Notes under the pieces: model-generated
The model's input: the letters and a program-made list of their open reading frames with translations, nothing else
The model's database searches: none
Told to the model about the DNA's origin: nothing
Made by a program: the position numbers and the translations under genes
From: Maribacter antarcticus DSM 21422
GTDB lineage: Bacteria; Bacteroidota; Bacteroidia; Flavobacteriales; Flavobacteriaceae
NCBI RefSeq assembly: GCF_000621125.1
Contig: NZ_JHZC01000012.1
Coordinates: 1-64,000, forward strand
Length of the DNA stretch: 64,000 nucleotides
Reading direction: 5' to 3'
Shown: one piece after another, positions 9,672 to 18,611 of the stretch
Position numbering within the stretch: position 1 is the stretch's first letter
Layout of the letters: every line of letters starts with the position of its first letter

Positions 9672-10430
9672 TTAATTATTACGGTCTGCAACCGCAGTCC
9701 TCACTTTAAGAAATCCGGTCTTGAGCGACTGGAATATTTGGTCTCGAAAGGATTGATCAAGTTCCTCCTCAACCTGTGCTAACAGCGCCATGGCGTCAAC
9801 GCTTTGGTCTGGTTTAAAAAGCCGTTCCTTTAAAATCGTACGCTGCGCATTACGCAACAACGAATCTACTTCCGCATCGGTTACTTTTGAAGTGCTTTCC
9901 AATAACCTTACTTGAGCTACTACCTCTGTTATTTTTTCTTTTAATATTGCTTCGAAAAGTTGAGTGGGCATTTGAACATCTTGCCGTTCTTGTTGATTTA
10001 CCTCAACGAATATGGCATCTGCTTGCTTTTGCCTTATAAAATCCGGCTCTAAAACAGTATCCGAAGGTACAATTACTGGCTTTATTCCTTTCGTCCCCTG
10101 CACGTCCGCTTGTTCCAGTACAAGGCCATTGGAATTTTCTAAAGCTGTTGTTCCCATAACTTCTTTTACTTTTTCAACGCTTGTTTTGGACGGTGTTTCT
10201 ACCAGTTCCTGTGTCGATAGCTCCTTCTCCCCGGTATTCAAATAAAAGATGGTCACACCTAGTAATACTGTTACACTGGCAGCGATGCCTAACCAAAAAT
10301 AATGGGGTGTATTAGCAATTGGCTCCGATTTCAATTCCTTGGCTATTTTGTCCCAAGCCCCTTGTGTGGGCGCTATCTCTCGTGCATCTAATTTAGATTT
10401 TATATATGTTTCGAACTTATCTGGTTCCAT
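9672..10430 (-). CDS. Single-pass membrane protein, probable anti-sigma factor
   Basis: 252 residues. The N-terminal cytoplasmic part (1-43) contains a G-A-W-D-K-I element common in Bacteroidota anti-sigma-like proteins, followed by one transmembrane helix (about 44-65) and a periplasmic part with helical, charged C-terminal half. The start overlaps the end of the sigma factor gene by 14 bases, so translation is probably coupled. Gene order and topology are those of a sigma/anti-sigma pair. No zinc-binding ZAS motif is seen, so the anti-sigma role is inferred from topology and position. Confidence 0.72.
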   Translation of the reverse strand: MEPDKFETYIKSKLDAREIAPTQGAWDKIAKELKSEPIANTPHYFWLGIAASVTVLLGVTIFYLNTGEKELSTQELVETPSKTSVEKVKEVMGTTALENSNGLVLEQADVQGTKGIKPVIVPSDTVLEPDFIRQKQADAIFVEVNQQERQDVQMPTQLFEAILKEKITEVVAQVRLLESTSKVTDAEVDSLLRNAQRTILKERLFKPDQSVDAMALLAQVEEELDQSFRDQIFQSLKTGFLKVRTAVADRNN

Positions 10431-10980
10431 ACCCTATAATATTTTGTTTCTTTAATTGTTCTTGTAAAAGTCTCCGCCCCTTTAGTAATTGTGTTTTAGA
10501 GGTACTCTCGGTAATATCTAGCATTTTTGCTATTTCCTGATGTTTATACCCCTCAACCGTGTACAACACAAATACCATTTTATACCCCTGTGGAAGAGCG
10601 TCTATCAATCGCTGTATATGTTCGGTATCTAAAGCCGTAGTTTGAACATTCGTTTGATGCTCGTGCTTTTCGTAGATGGTGTCGTCATAGACCACAAATT
10701 GTTGTTTTCTTAGGTAGGAAATACTCTCCCGTATCATAATACGACGTATCCAACCTTCAAAACTACCCTGAAATTTAAAGGTGTGCAGGTGAATAAAAAC
10801 CTTTAAAAACCCCTGTACCATTACATCCTCTGCAAAATAGATATCGGTTATATACTGCCTACAAACACCCAGCATTTTTGACGAATGTGTTCCGTACAAA
10901 CGGTGCTGCGCATCCGCATTGCCAGCTATCGCTTTTTTTATGAGCTGTTTTTCGTTTTTATAAAAAGGTATGGTTTTCAC
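10417..10980 (-). CDS. ECF-type RNA polymerase sigma factor
   Basis: 187 residues, the usual length for a group IV sigma factor. Region 2 (about 25-95) holds A-E-D-V-M-V-Q-G-F-L-K-V-F and the W-I-R-R-I recognition stretch. Region 4 (about 125-180) holds L-P-x-G-Y-K-M-V-F-V-L-Y-x-V-E-G-Y-K-H-Q-E-I-A, the helix-turn-helix that reads the -35 element. It is the first gene of the unit and overlaps the membrane protein gene. It directs core polymerase to a small regulon, probably including its own operon. Confidence 0.93.
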   Translation of the reverse strand: MKTIPFYKNEKQLIKKAIAGNADAQHRLYGTHSSKMLGVCRQYITDIYFAEDVMVQGFLKVFIHLHTFKFQGSFEGWIRRIMIRESISYLRKQQFVVYDDTIYEKHEHQTNVQTTALDTEHIQRLIDALPQGYKMVFVLYTVEGYKHQEIAKMLDITESTSKTQLLKGRRLLQEQLKKQNIIGYGTR

Positions 10981-11222
10981 AATCTTTAATGGTCTTCTAT
11001 TGGTATAGACGCTGAACTTGGAAAGATAGTTGCCTAAGAAAAATTAAAAAATTCAATTATTTTTTAAAGTGCTGATTTCAATGTAGTTAAAACAAAAAAT
11101 ACTTTCGTACTATGGCCCTAACATAAAATTGTTTACACATAACTCACGTCAAAACCTTGTATAACCATGACTGAATCGGCTTTTTGGTTCATTTTTATCA
11201 TCAGTAAAACTAAAATATCAGT

Positions 11223-12158
11223 TTACTTGTCACGCTCCACGACGTAGTTGACCATGAGTTCCAAGGCGCTCCTATATTCAGACTCCGGATAGCTTTTCAA
11301 AAGGCCCAAAGCCTCATCCCTATAGGATAACATTTTAGCAACGGCATACTCCAAGCCGCCTTTGTCCTTTACAAAAGAAATAACCTCCTTCACCCTAATT
11401 TTGTCCTTGTTGTGGTTTTTAATGGAATTGATCACCCAACTTTTTTCCTTTTTGGAACAGTGGTTTAATACATAAATGAGGGGAAGTGTCATTTTCTGCT
11501 CCTTAATATCGATTCCCGTTGGTTTCCCAATGCGTTGGTTCCCATAATCGAACAAATCATCCTTTATTTGAAAGGCCATACCACAAAGCTCCCCAAATTT
11601 TCGGAAGGTTTCTACGTCTTCAGTTTCCGGCTTTACGGAACAGGCGCCCAAGCTACAACAGGCAGCTATCAAGGTTGCGGTTTTCTGGCGGATTATTTCA
11701 TAGTAAACCGCTTCGGTAATATCCAAGCGTCGTGCTTTTTCAATCTGCAAGAGCTCTCCCTCACTCATTTCACGCACAGCAACGGAAATAATACGAAGCA
11801 AATCAAAATCGCTGTTATCAATTGAAAGCAGCAGCCCTTTTGATAATAGATAATCACCAACAAGGACTGCAATCTTATTTTTCCATAAGGCATTTATAGA
11901 AAAGAAGCCTCGTCGTTTATTACTTTCGTCCACCACATCATCATGGACTAAAGTAGCTGTATGAATCAATTCGATTACGGCGGCACCACGATAGGTACGC
12001 TCGTTCACCTCTCCATCATTTAAGAGCTTGGCTGTTAAGAATACAAACATTGGCCGCATTTGCTTGCCTTTTCTGTTAACAATATAATGGGTAATACGGT
12101 TGAGTAAGGCTACTTTTGAAGTCATGGATTCCCGAAATTTGGACTCGAAAAGTTCCAT
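11223..12158 (-). CDS. Polyprenyl diphosphate synthase (IspA/IspB type)
   Basis: 311 residues from the first ATG. It condenses isopentenyl diphosphate onto allylic diphosphates; chain length is probably that of the menaquinone side chain. First Asp-rich motif D-D-V-V-D at 73-77, second D-D-L-F-D at 200-204, with G-K-Q-M-R-P near 31-36 for diphosphate binding. The reading frame upstream of this ATG encodes K-I-V-A-Q-I-K-E-P-V-A-K-E, which as I recall is the conserved N-terminus of the family. The only plausible start there is a CTG at 12200, 14 codons upstream, so the true protein may begin with this non-standard codon. Separated from rlmN by about 0.4 kb. Confidence 0.92.
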   Translation of the reverse strand: MELFESKFRESMTSKVALLNRITHYIVNRKGKQMRPMFVFLTAKLLNDGEVNERTYRGAAVIELIHTATLVHDDVVDESNKRRGFFSINALWKNKIAVLVGDYLLSKGLLLSIDNSDFDLLRIISVAVREMSEGELLQIEKARRLDITEAVYYEIIRQKTATLIAACCSLGACSVKPETEDVETFRKFGELCGMAFQIKDDLFDYGNQRIGKPTGIDIKEQKMTLPLIYVLNHCSKKEKSWVINSIKNHNKDKIRVKEVISFVKDKGGLEYAVAKMLSYRDEALGLLKSYPESEYRSALELMVNYVVERDK

Positions 12159-12200
12159 TTCTTTGGCAACGGGTTCCTTTATTTGCGCTACTATTTTCAG

Positions 12201-12569
12201 CCTGTTTTTATTTACATCAAAATTAATGAAAAGCGAGCAGTAAACGGTATTCTCTAAGCGGTAATCAGTTTAAGGGATATCGAGGAAAGACAAATTACAA
12301 TCTATTGTCTTTGCAATCAAAGGAGTCTTCTAACCTTAACGATAGTGCATCCCACTTAGTCTCGGATAGTCGTTTCTTACTTCTCTTATGAAGAATCCTG
12401 TCAACCTAGCAACCCTAATTCTACACCTCCTCTACAAACAGCATCAACCCACCCACTGCGCTCGCAGCGTCGCCTTTTTAGAAGGAAAACTCATGCGTTA
12501 ATTCATCCTTTCGTATCAAGTGCTTTCAGTTTTTTTCTAAATCAGGATAATCACCTATTGCTCCTCACT
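12201..12569. other. Intergenic region between the prenyl synthase gene and rlmN
   Basis: No gene is seen. It must hold the promoter of the minus-strand prenyl synthase gene. A GC-richer patch at about 12452-12475 (ACTGCGCTCGCAGCGTCGCC) stands out from the AT-rich surroundings and resembles dispersed palindromic repeat debris, but I could not define its ends. Confidence 0.4.
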
Positions 12570-13610
12570 TTAAGACTTATTCGCCAATTGTCCGCAAGCA
12601 GCATCAATATCTTTTCCTCTCGATCGCCTTACCGTAACTGTAATACCGTTTTTCTCTAAAGTCTCCACATACATATCTATCGTAGCGTTAGAGGCTTGTT
12701 GAAACTCTCCGTCGTCTATGGGGTTGTATTCGATAAGATTTACTTTTGACGGAGCAAACCTGCAAAAATCGACAAGTGCATCTACATCTTTTTTCTTATC
12801 GTTGATGCCTTTCCAAACCACATACTCGTATGTAATCCGGCTTTTGGTTTTTTCGTACCAATATATCAACGATTCTCGTAAATCTGACAAAGTAAACGTG
12901 GCATTAAAGGGCATAATCGAAGTACGTATCTCATCTATGGCCGAATGTAAAGATACGGCTAGTTTAAAACGGACTTCCTCATCTGCCATGCGTTTTATCA
13001 GTTTAGGCACTCCTGAGGTAGAAACAATAATACGTTTAGGAGACATGCCCAAGCCCTCTGGCGAGGTGATCATATCTATCGCTTTAATTACATTTTTGTA
13101 ATTCATGAGCGGTTCTCCCATGCCCATAAATACAATGTTACTCAAGGGCCTATCAAAATACAAACGGCTTTCATTATCTATTGCCACTACTTGATCATAG
13201 ATTTCGTCAGGGTTCAGATTACGCATACGCTTTAAACGAGAGGTCGCACAGAACCTACAATCTAAACTACAACCTACTTGACTAGAAACACAAGCTGTTG
13301 TTCTGGTTTTTGTTGGAATCAAAACAGATTCTACAACGAGGTCGTCATGCAAGCGTACTGCATTTTTTATGGTACCATCCGAACTTCGCTGCATCAAATC
13401 TACCTTTATGTGATTGATTACAAAGTTGGCCTCCAACATATCGCGTGTAATCTTGGAAAGATTGGTCATAATGTCAAAGGAATGTGCCCCTTTTTGCCAC
13501 AGCCATTCGTACACTTGATTGCCACGAAAAGGCTTGTCTCCCTGACCCTCAAAAAAGTCTCGGAGTTGCTCCTTGGTCAGTGCTCTAACGTCTTTCTTTT
13601 TTATCTCCAC
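12570..13610 (-). CDS. rlmN: Dual-specificity 23S rRNA A2503 / tRNA A37 C2-methyltransferase RlmN
   Basis: 346 residues, full length. This radical SAM enzyme methylates C2 of A2503 in 23S rRNA and of A37 in tRNAs. The Fe-S cysteines form C-S-L-D-C-R-F-C (114, 118, 121) and the methyl-carrying Cys lies near 339 in A-A-C-G-Q-L. G-M-G-E-P-L (SAM binding) is present. It lies downstream of queA but is separated from it by a strong terminator, so it probably has its own promoter. Confidence 0.97.
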   Translation of the reverse strand: MEIKKKDVRALTKEQLRDFFEGQGDKPFRGNQVYEWLWQKGAHSFDIMTNLSKITRDMLEANFVINHIKVDLMQRSSDGTIKNAVRLHDDLVVESVLIPTKTRTTACVSSQVGCSLDCRFCATSRLKRMRNLNPDEIYDQVVAIDNESRLYFDRPLSNIVFMGMGEPLMNYKNVIKAIDMITSPEGLGMSPKRIIVSTSGVPKLIKRMADEEVRFKLAVSLHSAIDEIRTSIMPFNATFTLSDLRESLIYWYEKTKSRITYEYVVWKGINDKKKDVDALVDFCRFAPSKVNLIEYNPIDDGEFQQASNATIDMYVETLEKNGITVTVRRSRGKDIDAACGQLANKS

Positions 13611-13621
13611 AAGTACGCAAT

Positions 13622-13662
13622 AAAAAATCCCTCTTGTATCAACTTTGGTATAAGAGGGATTT
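13622..13662 (-). terminator. Intrinsic terminator after queA
   Basis: Arms AAATCCCTCTT (13625-13635) and AAGAGGGATTT (13652-13662) are perfectly complementary. On the minus strand the stem is followed by a U-run (13627-13622). It ends queA transcription just before the rlmN start codon at 13610. Confidence 0.85.
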
Positions 13663-13681
13663 AGTTTTTAAAATTATATGG

Positions 13682-13701
13682 ATTTCCGCTTACGCGGAAA
13701 T
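13682..13701. repeat. Short perfect hairpin ATTTCCGC-TTAC-GCGGAAAT
   Basis: Eight-base arms with a four-base loop directly after the queA stop codon and before the terminator. It has no U-run of its own. Similar compact hairpins occur elsewhere in the window (38745-38759), so it may be a small REP-like element or a transcript-end stabiliser. Confidence 0.6.
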
Positions 13702-13714
13702 GCAAATCAGTCTA

Positions 13715-14764
13715 TTAAATAATTAACATGGCATCACCATAGGAATAGAACTTGTACTGCTCCAAAATAGCTTCCTTGTAACATTTATTCATTAAATCAT
13801 GGCCCATAAATGCTGAAATCATCATCAATAAGGTAGATTTAGGTAAATGAAAATTGGTAATCATTGCATTAGCAATACTAAACTCGTAGGGTGGAAAAAT
13901 AAACTTGTTCGTCCATCCCTCATAGGTATTCAAGGTACCATTGGAAGAAACAGCACTTTCCAAACCTCTCATTGCCGTGGTTCCAATAGCACAAACTCTT
14001 CGCTTCTGTGTTTTGGCATTATTAACAATTTCAGTAGCTTTTTCATCAATAAACAACTCTTCGCTATCCATTTTGTGTTTGGACAAATCTTCTACTTCTA
14101 CAGGATTAAAAGTACCCAATCCAACGTGTAGGGTCAATTCTGCAAAATCAATTCCTTTTATCTCCAAGCGCTTTAACAAGTGTTTTGAAAAATGCATCCC
14201 GGCTGTTGGTGCTGCCACAGCACCTTCATGCTTAGCATAAATAGTCTGGTAACGCTCTGCATCCTCTGGCTCTACGTCTCTTTTTATATACTTTGGCAAT
14301 GGAGTTTCTCCCAATTCTTTCAGCTTTCTTCTAAAATCTACATACGCACCATCATATAAGAAACGTAGGGTACGTCCTCTAGAAGTAGTATTATCTATAA
14401 CCTCCGCTACCAAGGTTTCGTCCTCCCCAAAATAAAGTTTGTTACCAATACGAATTTTACGCGCCGGATCAACTAAAACATCCCACAAGCGTTGCTCTTC
14501 ATTAAGTTCACGTAAAAGAAACACTTCAATACGCGCTCCAGTTTTTTCTTTGTTTCCATAAAGTCGAGCTGGAAAAACTTTGGTATTGTTCAACACCATA
14601 ACATCACCTTCATCAAAATAATCAATCATGTCCTTGAACATTTTATGCTCAATTTTTCCAGTTTCCCTATGGACGACCATTAATTTAGATTCATCTCTAT
14701 TTTCAGACGGATGCTCTGCCAATAATTCGTCCGGAAGTTCAAAACCAAAGTGTGATAATTTCAT
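13715..14764 (-). CDS. queA: S-adenosylmethionine:tRNA ribosyltransferase-isomerase QueA
   Basis: 349 residues, normal for the family. It transfers and isomerises the ribosyl moiety of SAM onto preQ1-modified tRNA to form epoxyqueuosine at the wobble position. Conserved blocks seen include [24 protein letters not shown] and the late [11 protein letters not shown]. It lies downstream of aroA (164-base gap) and may be the last gene of the rsgA-dtd-aroA block. Confidence 0.97.
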   Translation of the reverse strand: MKLSHFGFELPDELLAEHPSENRDESKLMVVHRETGKIEHKMFKDMIDYFDEGDVMVLNNTKVFPARLYGNKEKTGARIEVFLLRELNEEQRLWDVLVDPARKIRIGNKLYFGEDETLVAEVIDNTTSRGRTLRFLYDGAYVDFRRKLKELGETPLPKYIKRDVEPEDAERYQTIYAKHEGAVAAPTAGMHFSKHLLKRLEIKGIDFAELTLHVGLGTFNPVEVEDLSKHKMDSEELFIDEKATEIVNNAKTQKRRVCAIGTTAMRGLESAVSSNGTLNTYEGWTNKFIFPPYEFSIANAMITNFHLPKSTLLMMISAFMGHDLMNKCYKEAILEQYKFYSYGDAMLII

Positions 14765-14928
14765 TTCTTGTATGTTTGTTTATGTTTTAGTGAATAGCGA
14801 TTCTAATAAAAAATCCATAATAAAAGCGATCGTATAACGCTTGCCTTATCCATGAACTAATGCTTTTGGATGGAATTGCGGCTGCAAATATACAATCTGG
14901 AAAGGGGGGTTGTCAAGTAAATAAGGGA

Positions 14929-16158
14929 TTATAATTCTATGGTAGTAAATTGAAGTCCTCTTAGGTCCTCCCAAAAATCTGGATAGGATTTGGAGACTAC
15001 CTCTGCATCATTTATAAACAGGGGTATTTTTAGTGCCAGTGGCGCAAAAGCCATTGCCATTCTATGATCATTATAGGTATCTATGGCAACCTCCTTATTT
15101 AGGATATTTGATGGTTTTATCGTTAGCGTTTTGTCCGTTACCGAGATATCGGCTCCCAATTTGGTCAGTTCCGTATGCAGGGCTTCCAATCTATCGGTCT
15201 CCTTTATTTTTAAGGTATGTAGACCCACCAAATGACATCCCATACCTAAACCAAAAGTAGTAACGGCGATAGTCTGCGCAATATCAGGTGCATTTGCGAG
15301 GTCAAACGCCACCGTTTTTTCTTTTGGGGTGTTTAACTTTTTTAAGGTTATGCTGTGTTCGCTAAATAGCGTTTCCACTCCAAAACCTCTATATAGCTCA
15401 GCCAAAACACTGTCGCCTTGCAGGCTGTTTTTTTTATAGGCCGATAAGCTAATTTCCGAACCAACGGCTGCCAAGGCAACCATACTGTAATAGTAGGAAG
15501 CGGAACTCCAATCAGATTCTACAATTAATCGTGCAGGGGCAACGGAAGTTTTAGGACTTACCTTGATGAGATTACCTTCAAAAGAATTGGGTATGCCTAA
15601 TTCATCCAAAAGGCCCAAGGTCATTTTTATATATGGAACTGATGTGATTTTACCCACTAATTCCAATTCCAATCCGTTTTTGAGGCTTGGTGCGAGTAAT
15701 AATAGTGATGATATATACTGACTACTCACATTCGCTGGAAGACTTACTTTATCCTTTGTTAGTGCTTTTCCGTTAATTTTAATCGGGGGATATCCTTCTT
15801 CCTTAACATAAGAAATATCCGCACCCAAGTCGCGTAGGGCATCTACCAATATTTTGATGGGCCTTTCCGTCATACGTTTGGAGCCCGTTAAGAGCACATT
15901 TTTTCCTTCTTGCCCGGAAAAATATCCTGTCAAAAAACGCATTGCCGTACCCGCATGATGAATATCTACGGTACCCGAATTTTTTTGCAATCCCTGCTCC
16001 ATCACCTGTGCATCGTCTGAATTGGATAAATTTTCGATGGTAACCCCTTTATAATGCGCAGCCAACAACAAGGACCGATTAGATTCGCTTTTGGAACCTG
16101 TTATTTTAATGTTTGCGTTAAATTGCTGTTCTCTGGGACCGGTAAGGTGAATTTTCAA
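14929..16158 (-). CDS. aroA: 3-phosphoshikimate 1-carboxyvinyltransferase (EPSP synthase)
   Basis: 409 residues, a little shorter than the E. coli enzyme, as is usual in Bacteroidota. It joins phosphoenolpyruvate to shikimate-3-phosphate in the chorismate pathway. Visible motifs: G-S-K-S-E-S-N-R-S near the N-terminus (shikimate-3-phosphate and PEP binding), H-H-A-G-T-A-M-R-F, and N-D-H-R-M-A-M-A-F near the C-terminus. It lies 36 bases after the MazG-like gene, consistent with one transcript. It feeds the same pathway as the aromatic operon at 22.9-27 kb. Confidence 0.96.
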   Translation of the reverse strand: MKIHLTGPREQQFNANIKITGSKSESNRSLLLAAHYKGVTIENLSNSDDAQVMEQGLQKNSGTVDIHHAGTAMRFLTGYFSGQEGKNVLLTGSKRMTERPIKILVDALRDLGADISYVKEEGYPPIKINGKALTKDKVSLPANVSSQYISSLLLLAPSLKNGLELELVGKITSVPYIKMTLGLLDELGIPNSFEGNLIKVSPKTSVAPARLIVESDWSSASYYYSMVALAAVGSEISLSAYKKNSLQGDSVLAELYRGFGVETLFSEHSITLKKLNTPKEKTVAFDLANAPDIAQTIAVTTFGLGMGCHLVGLHTLKIKETDRLEALHTELTKLGADISVTDKTLTIKPSNILNKEVAIDTYNDHRMAMAFAPLALKIPLFINDAEVVSKSYPDFWEDLRGLQFTTIEL

Positions 16159-16194
16159 AATAGAATAGGTTAAAAACGAAGGGCAAATATAGTA

Positions 16195-16521
16195 TTATTT
16201 CAGCTTTTTATTATTGTGATGGCGGTCATGATCGCGCTTGGTTTTTAGATCTAACTTATCATCGAAAGATTGTTGTAAATCTATCCCTGTTTGATTGGCC
16301 AAACAGAGTACCACAAAAAGCACATCTGCAAGTTCTTCCCCCAAATCTTTAGATTTATCGCTTTCTTTTTCGCTTTGCTCCCCATAGCGTCTGGCAATAA
16401 TACGAGCTACTTCTCCCACCTCCTCCGTGAGTTGGGCCATATTGGTCAATTCGTTAAAGTAGCGAACACCGTGCTCCTTAATCCAATCATCTACCGCGGT
16501 TTGTGCGTTTTGTATGTTCAT
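16195..16521 (-). CDS. MazG-like nucleotide pyrophosphohydrolase
   Basis: 108 residues, a single MazG-type all-alpha domain. The metal-binding E-x2-E ... E-x2-D signature is present as T-E-E-V-G-E-V-A and G-E-E-L-A-D-V-L-F. Such enzymes hydrolyse (d)NTPs, often non-canonical ones, to monophosphate and pyrophosphate. It sits between a DUF3857 gene (59 bases upstream) and aroA (36 bases downstream). The substrate cannot be told from sequence. Confidence 0.88.
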   Translation of the reverse strand: MNIQNAQTAVDDWIKEHGVRYFNELTNMAQLTEEVGEVARIIARRYGEQSEKESDKSKDLGEELADVLFVVLCLANQTGIDLQQSFDDKLDLKTKRDHDRHHNNKKLK

Positions 16522-16580
16522 CTAAAGGTTTTAGTAAAAATATGTAAAGAAGAGCATTGTTCATCTTTTCTAAAGAACAA

Positions 16581-18590
16581 TTATGATTTAGATAAAACCA
16601 CCTGTTCTGTTTCTTTTTGAACGATTTGATTAAAAAACTCTTTAATGAATTGGTATTGCTTGGAAGGGATAATCGAATTATTGAACTTTATATCCACTAA
16701 AACCTGTAAACCTGTTGAATTAACCTTTAGAGTATATAAAAAAGAACCCATTTTATCTGGTAATTCTAATTTTAAACTCTCTGGTATTGACTCTATCACA
16801 TACCCTTCTGGAATATTAATACTTATATTATATTTTTCTTCCCAAGGATACTTAAAATCAATAGGGAAATATCTTTCTTCTAATTTAAAAGGGTTTTCCT
16901 TGGTAGCAAAATGAAACAAAGGATTAAAATAAATCTTATCCCCAATAGAACTGGCTTGATTTTCCATTAAAAACGCATAACTCTCCGTGATGGGTTTTCC
17001 TATTATTAGCTGATTCTTAACAGAAAATTCAGAAATCTCTATACCACCTGTTTTGCTCTCCAAATTTTTGATATAAGACTCATCACTCACACCATTGAAG
17101 TCGTTCCTGTGATTGTAAGCTAAATAATCTGAATAAACTGTTCGTTGCTTTCCTGTGATCTCGCCGTCTTCAGTTAGGAAAAGACTACAGGTCAAAGTTT
17201 CCTTTGAAACAGTCTTAGGTATTAATGATATACTTTTACGGGTACCGTCTTTCTTTACTACTTGTCCAAACCAATTAATAGCTCTTGCGGGTAAAAGGTT
17301 AGGCTCCGTGTATTTATTTGAAGCATCCAATAAAATACTTCCTTTATCCAACTCTACATACACTGCCACATAATTAAACCCTTCCCTAGTCGGGAACATA
17401 GGCACCCCGTTTTCCCGTGTACTAATGAGCACAGGATAACTTTTTACTCCAGCATCGTTCAACATTGCAATAAGCATCAAATTAATATCTGCTGTATTTC
17501 CCTTTTTTTCTTTGTAGGCCTTTCTGACGCCCTGATTTACATAATAACCATAATAACCGTCCCAATTCATACGGTCTTGAATAAAATGAAAAATCGCTCC
17601 TGTTTTTTCTATGTCACTATTCTTATCTGCTAAAATCACACTCAAGTCATCTTTAAAAAAATTACCTTGAGTTAATTGACCTCCAAATCTCTGACTTTGA
17701 TAAATTTCATCAATAACGTCCTCCCAAGTAGTGGTATAGTTTTTAACAGGTGAATCTGGCATTTTCACAGACTCCAACTCGTATTTAACGACAGACCTAT
17801 AATTATTAATATTATTAATAAAAGGCTCAGCTTCCAAAGCCGGCACATCAATCATTTCGTATGTGTTTACACTGGTTGAATAATCCAGTTCAGTCTGGTC
17901 ATAGTTATAACGCGCATTACCTCTTCTTTGTTTATTGGAATTAATGAAATTCATTTTTCCGTTTCCGCTTCCTACGCGAGGGTTTAATTTTAAATACCCC
18001 TTTATATTAGGTTTAAAAACAAAATACTCTGGAGTTGATATAGAGACTTCTTGTTTCTTTATAGGAATATCATATTGCAATACCAATTCATCTATAGACC
18101 AGTAAAATGGAGAACTAATAGAGTATTGGTATTCTATTACACTACCATCATTAACATTAGGCATAGTAAACTTTTCCTGATTATAAAAATCATTTAATTT
18201 AGTTTTAAACTCAGCAGAAGATTTAAGCTTGTCTTTGACAATCTTACCATCTACTAAATTATAGGTGTAAGCCTTTAGCCCCGTTAAATGCTCATTTTGG
18301 CCTTTATTGTAGAACAAGTTTTCTTTTACCGTTGCGTACTTAAATCCGTCAGCATTGTATATTTTAACACGCTCATAAATAAATGTAATTATTTGAAACC
18401 CATTTGACTGCAGGTAATTAAAACGAGTTTTGTGAGATCTATACAATACAGCTGCTGGAGCACTAGAATCCTTTGCATATACTTTCTCTGTAAGTTCCTC
18501 CTTAGAAACTTTTCCAAATTTATAATCTTGGGATTTTACCGAGAAGACAGCAAATAAAAGGAAGATAATTAGTAGTGTGTCTTTTATCAT
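16581..18590 (-). CDS. Exported DUF3857 protein with degenerate transglutaminase-like domain
   Basis: 669 residues, signal peptide (1-20), DUF3857 domain (about 50-220), transglutaminase-like core (about 275-420) and a C-terminal beta-rich region. In the core the position of the catalytic Cys reads K-K-G-N-T-A-D-I-N (Thr for Cys) and the His position reads F-N-Y-V; only the Asp (L-L-D-A-S) remains. It is therefore probably not a working transglutaminase or protease; a binding or structural role is more likely. It lies 21 bases after its paralogue (18612-20519), which keeps the full triad, so the two probably act together in the periplasm. Confidence 0.88.
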   Translation of the reverse strand: MIKDTLLIIFLLFAVFSVKSQDYKFGKVSKEELTEKVYAKDSSAPAAVLYRSHKTRFNYLQSNGFQIITFIYERVKIYNADGFKYATVKENLFYNKGQNEHLTGLKAYTYNLVDGKIVKDKLKSSAEFKTKLNDFYNQEKFTMPNVNDGSVIEYQYSISSPFYWSIDELVLQYDIPIKKQEVSISTPEYFVFKPNIKGYLKLNPRVGSGNGKMNFINSNKQRRGNARYNYDQTELDYSTSVNTYEMIDVPALEAEPFINNINNYRSVVKYELESVKMPDSPVKNYTTTWEDVIDEIYQSQRFGGQLTQGNFFKDDLSVILADKNSDIEKTGAIFHFIQDRMNWDGYYGYYVNQGVRKAYKEKKGNTADINLMLIAMLNDAGVKSYPVLISTRENGVPMFPTREGFNYVAVYVELDKGSILLDASNKYTEPNLLPARAINWFGQVVKKDGTRKSISLIPKTVSKETLTCSLFLTEDGEITGKQRTVYSDYLAYNHRNDFNGVSDESYIKNLESKTGGIEISEFSVKNQLIIGKPITESYAFLMENQASSIGDKIYFNPLFHFATKENPFKLEERYFPIDFKYPWEEKYNISINIPEGYVIESIPESLKLELPDKMGSFLYTLKVNSTGLQVLVDIKFNNSIIPSKQYQFIKEFFNQIVQKETEQVVLSKS

Positions 18591-18611
18591 AGTTACGGTT
18601 TAGTAATTTTT

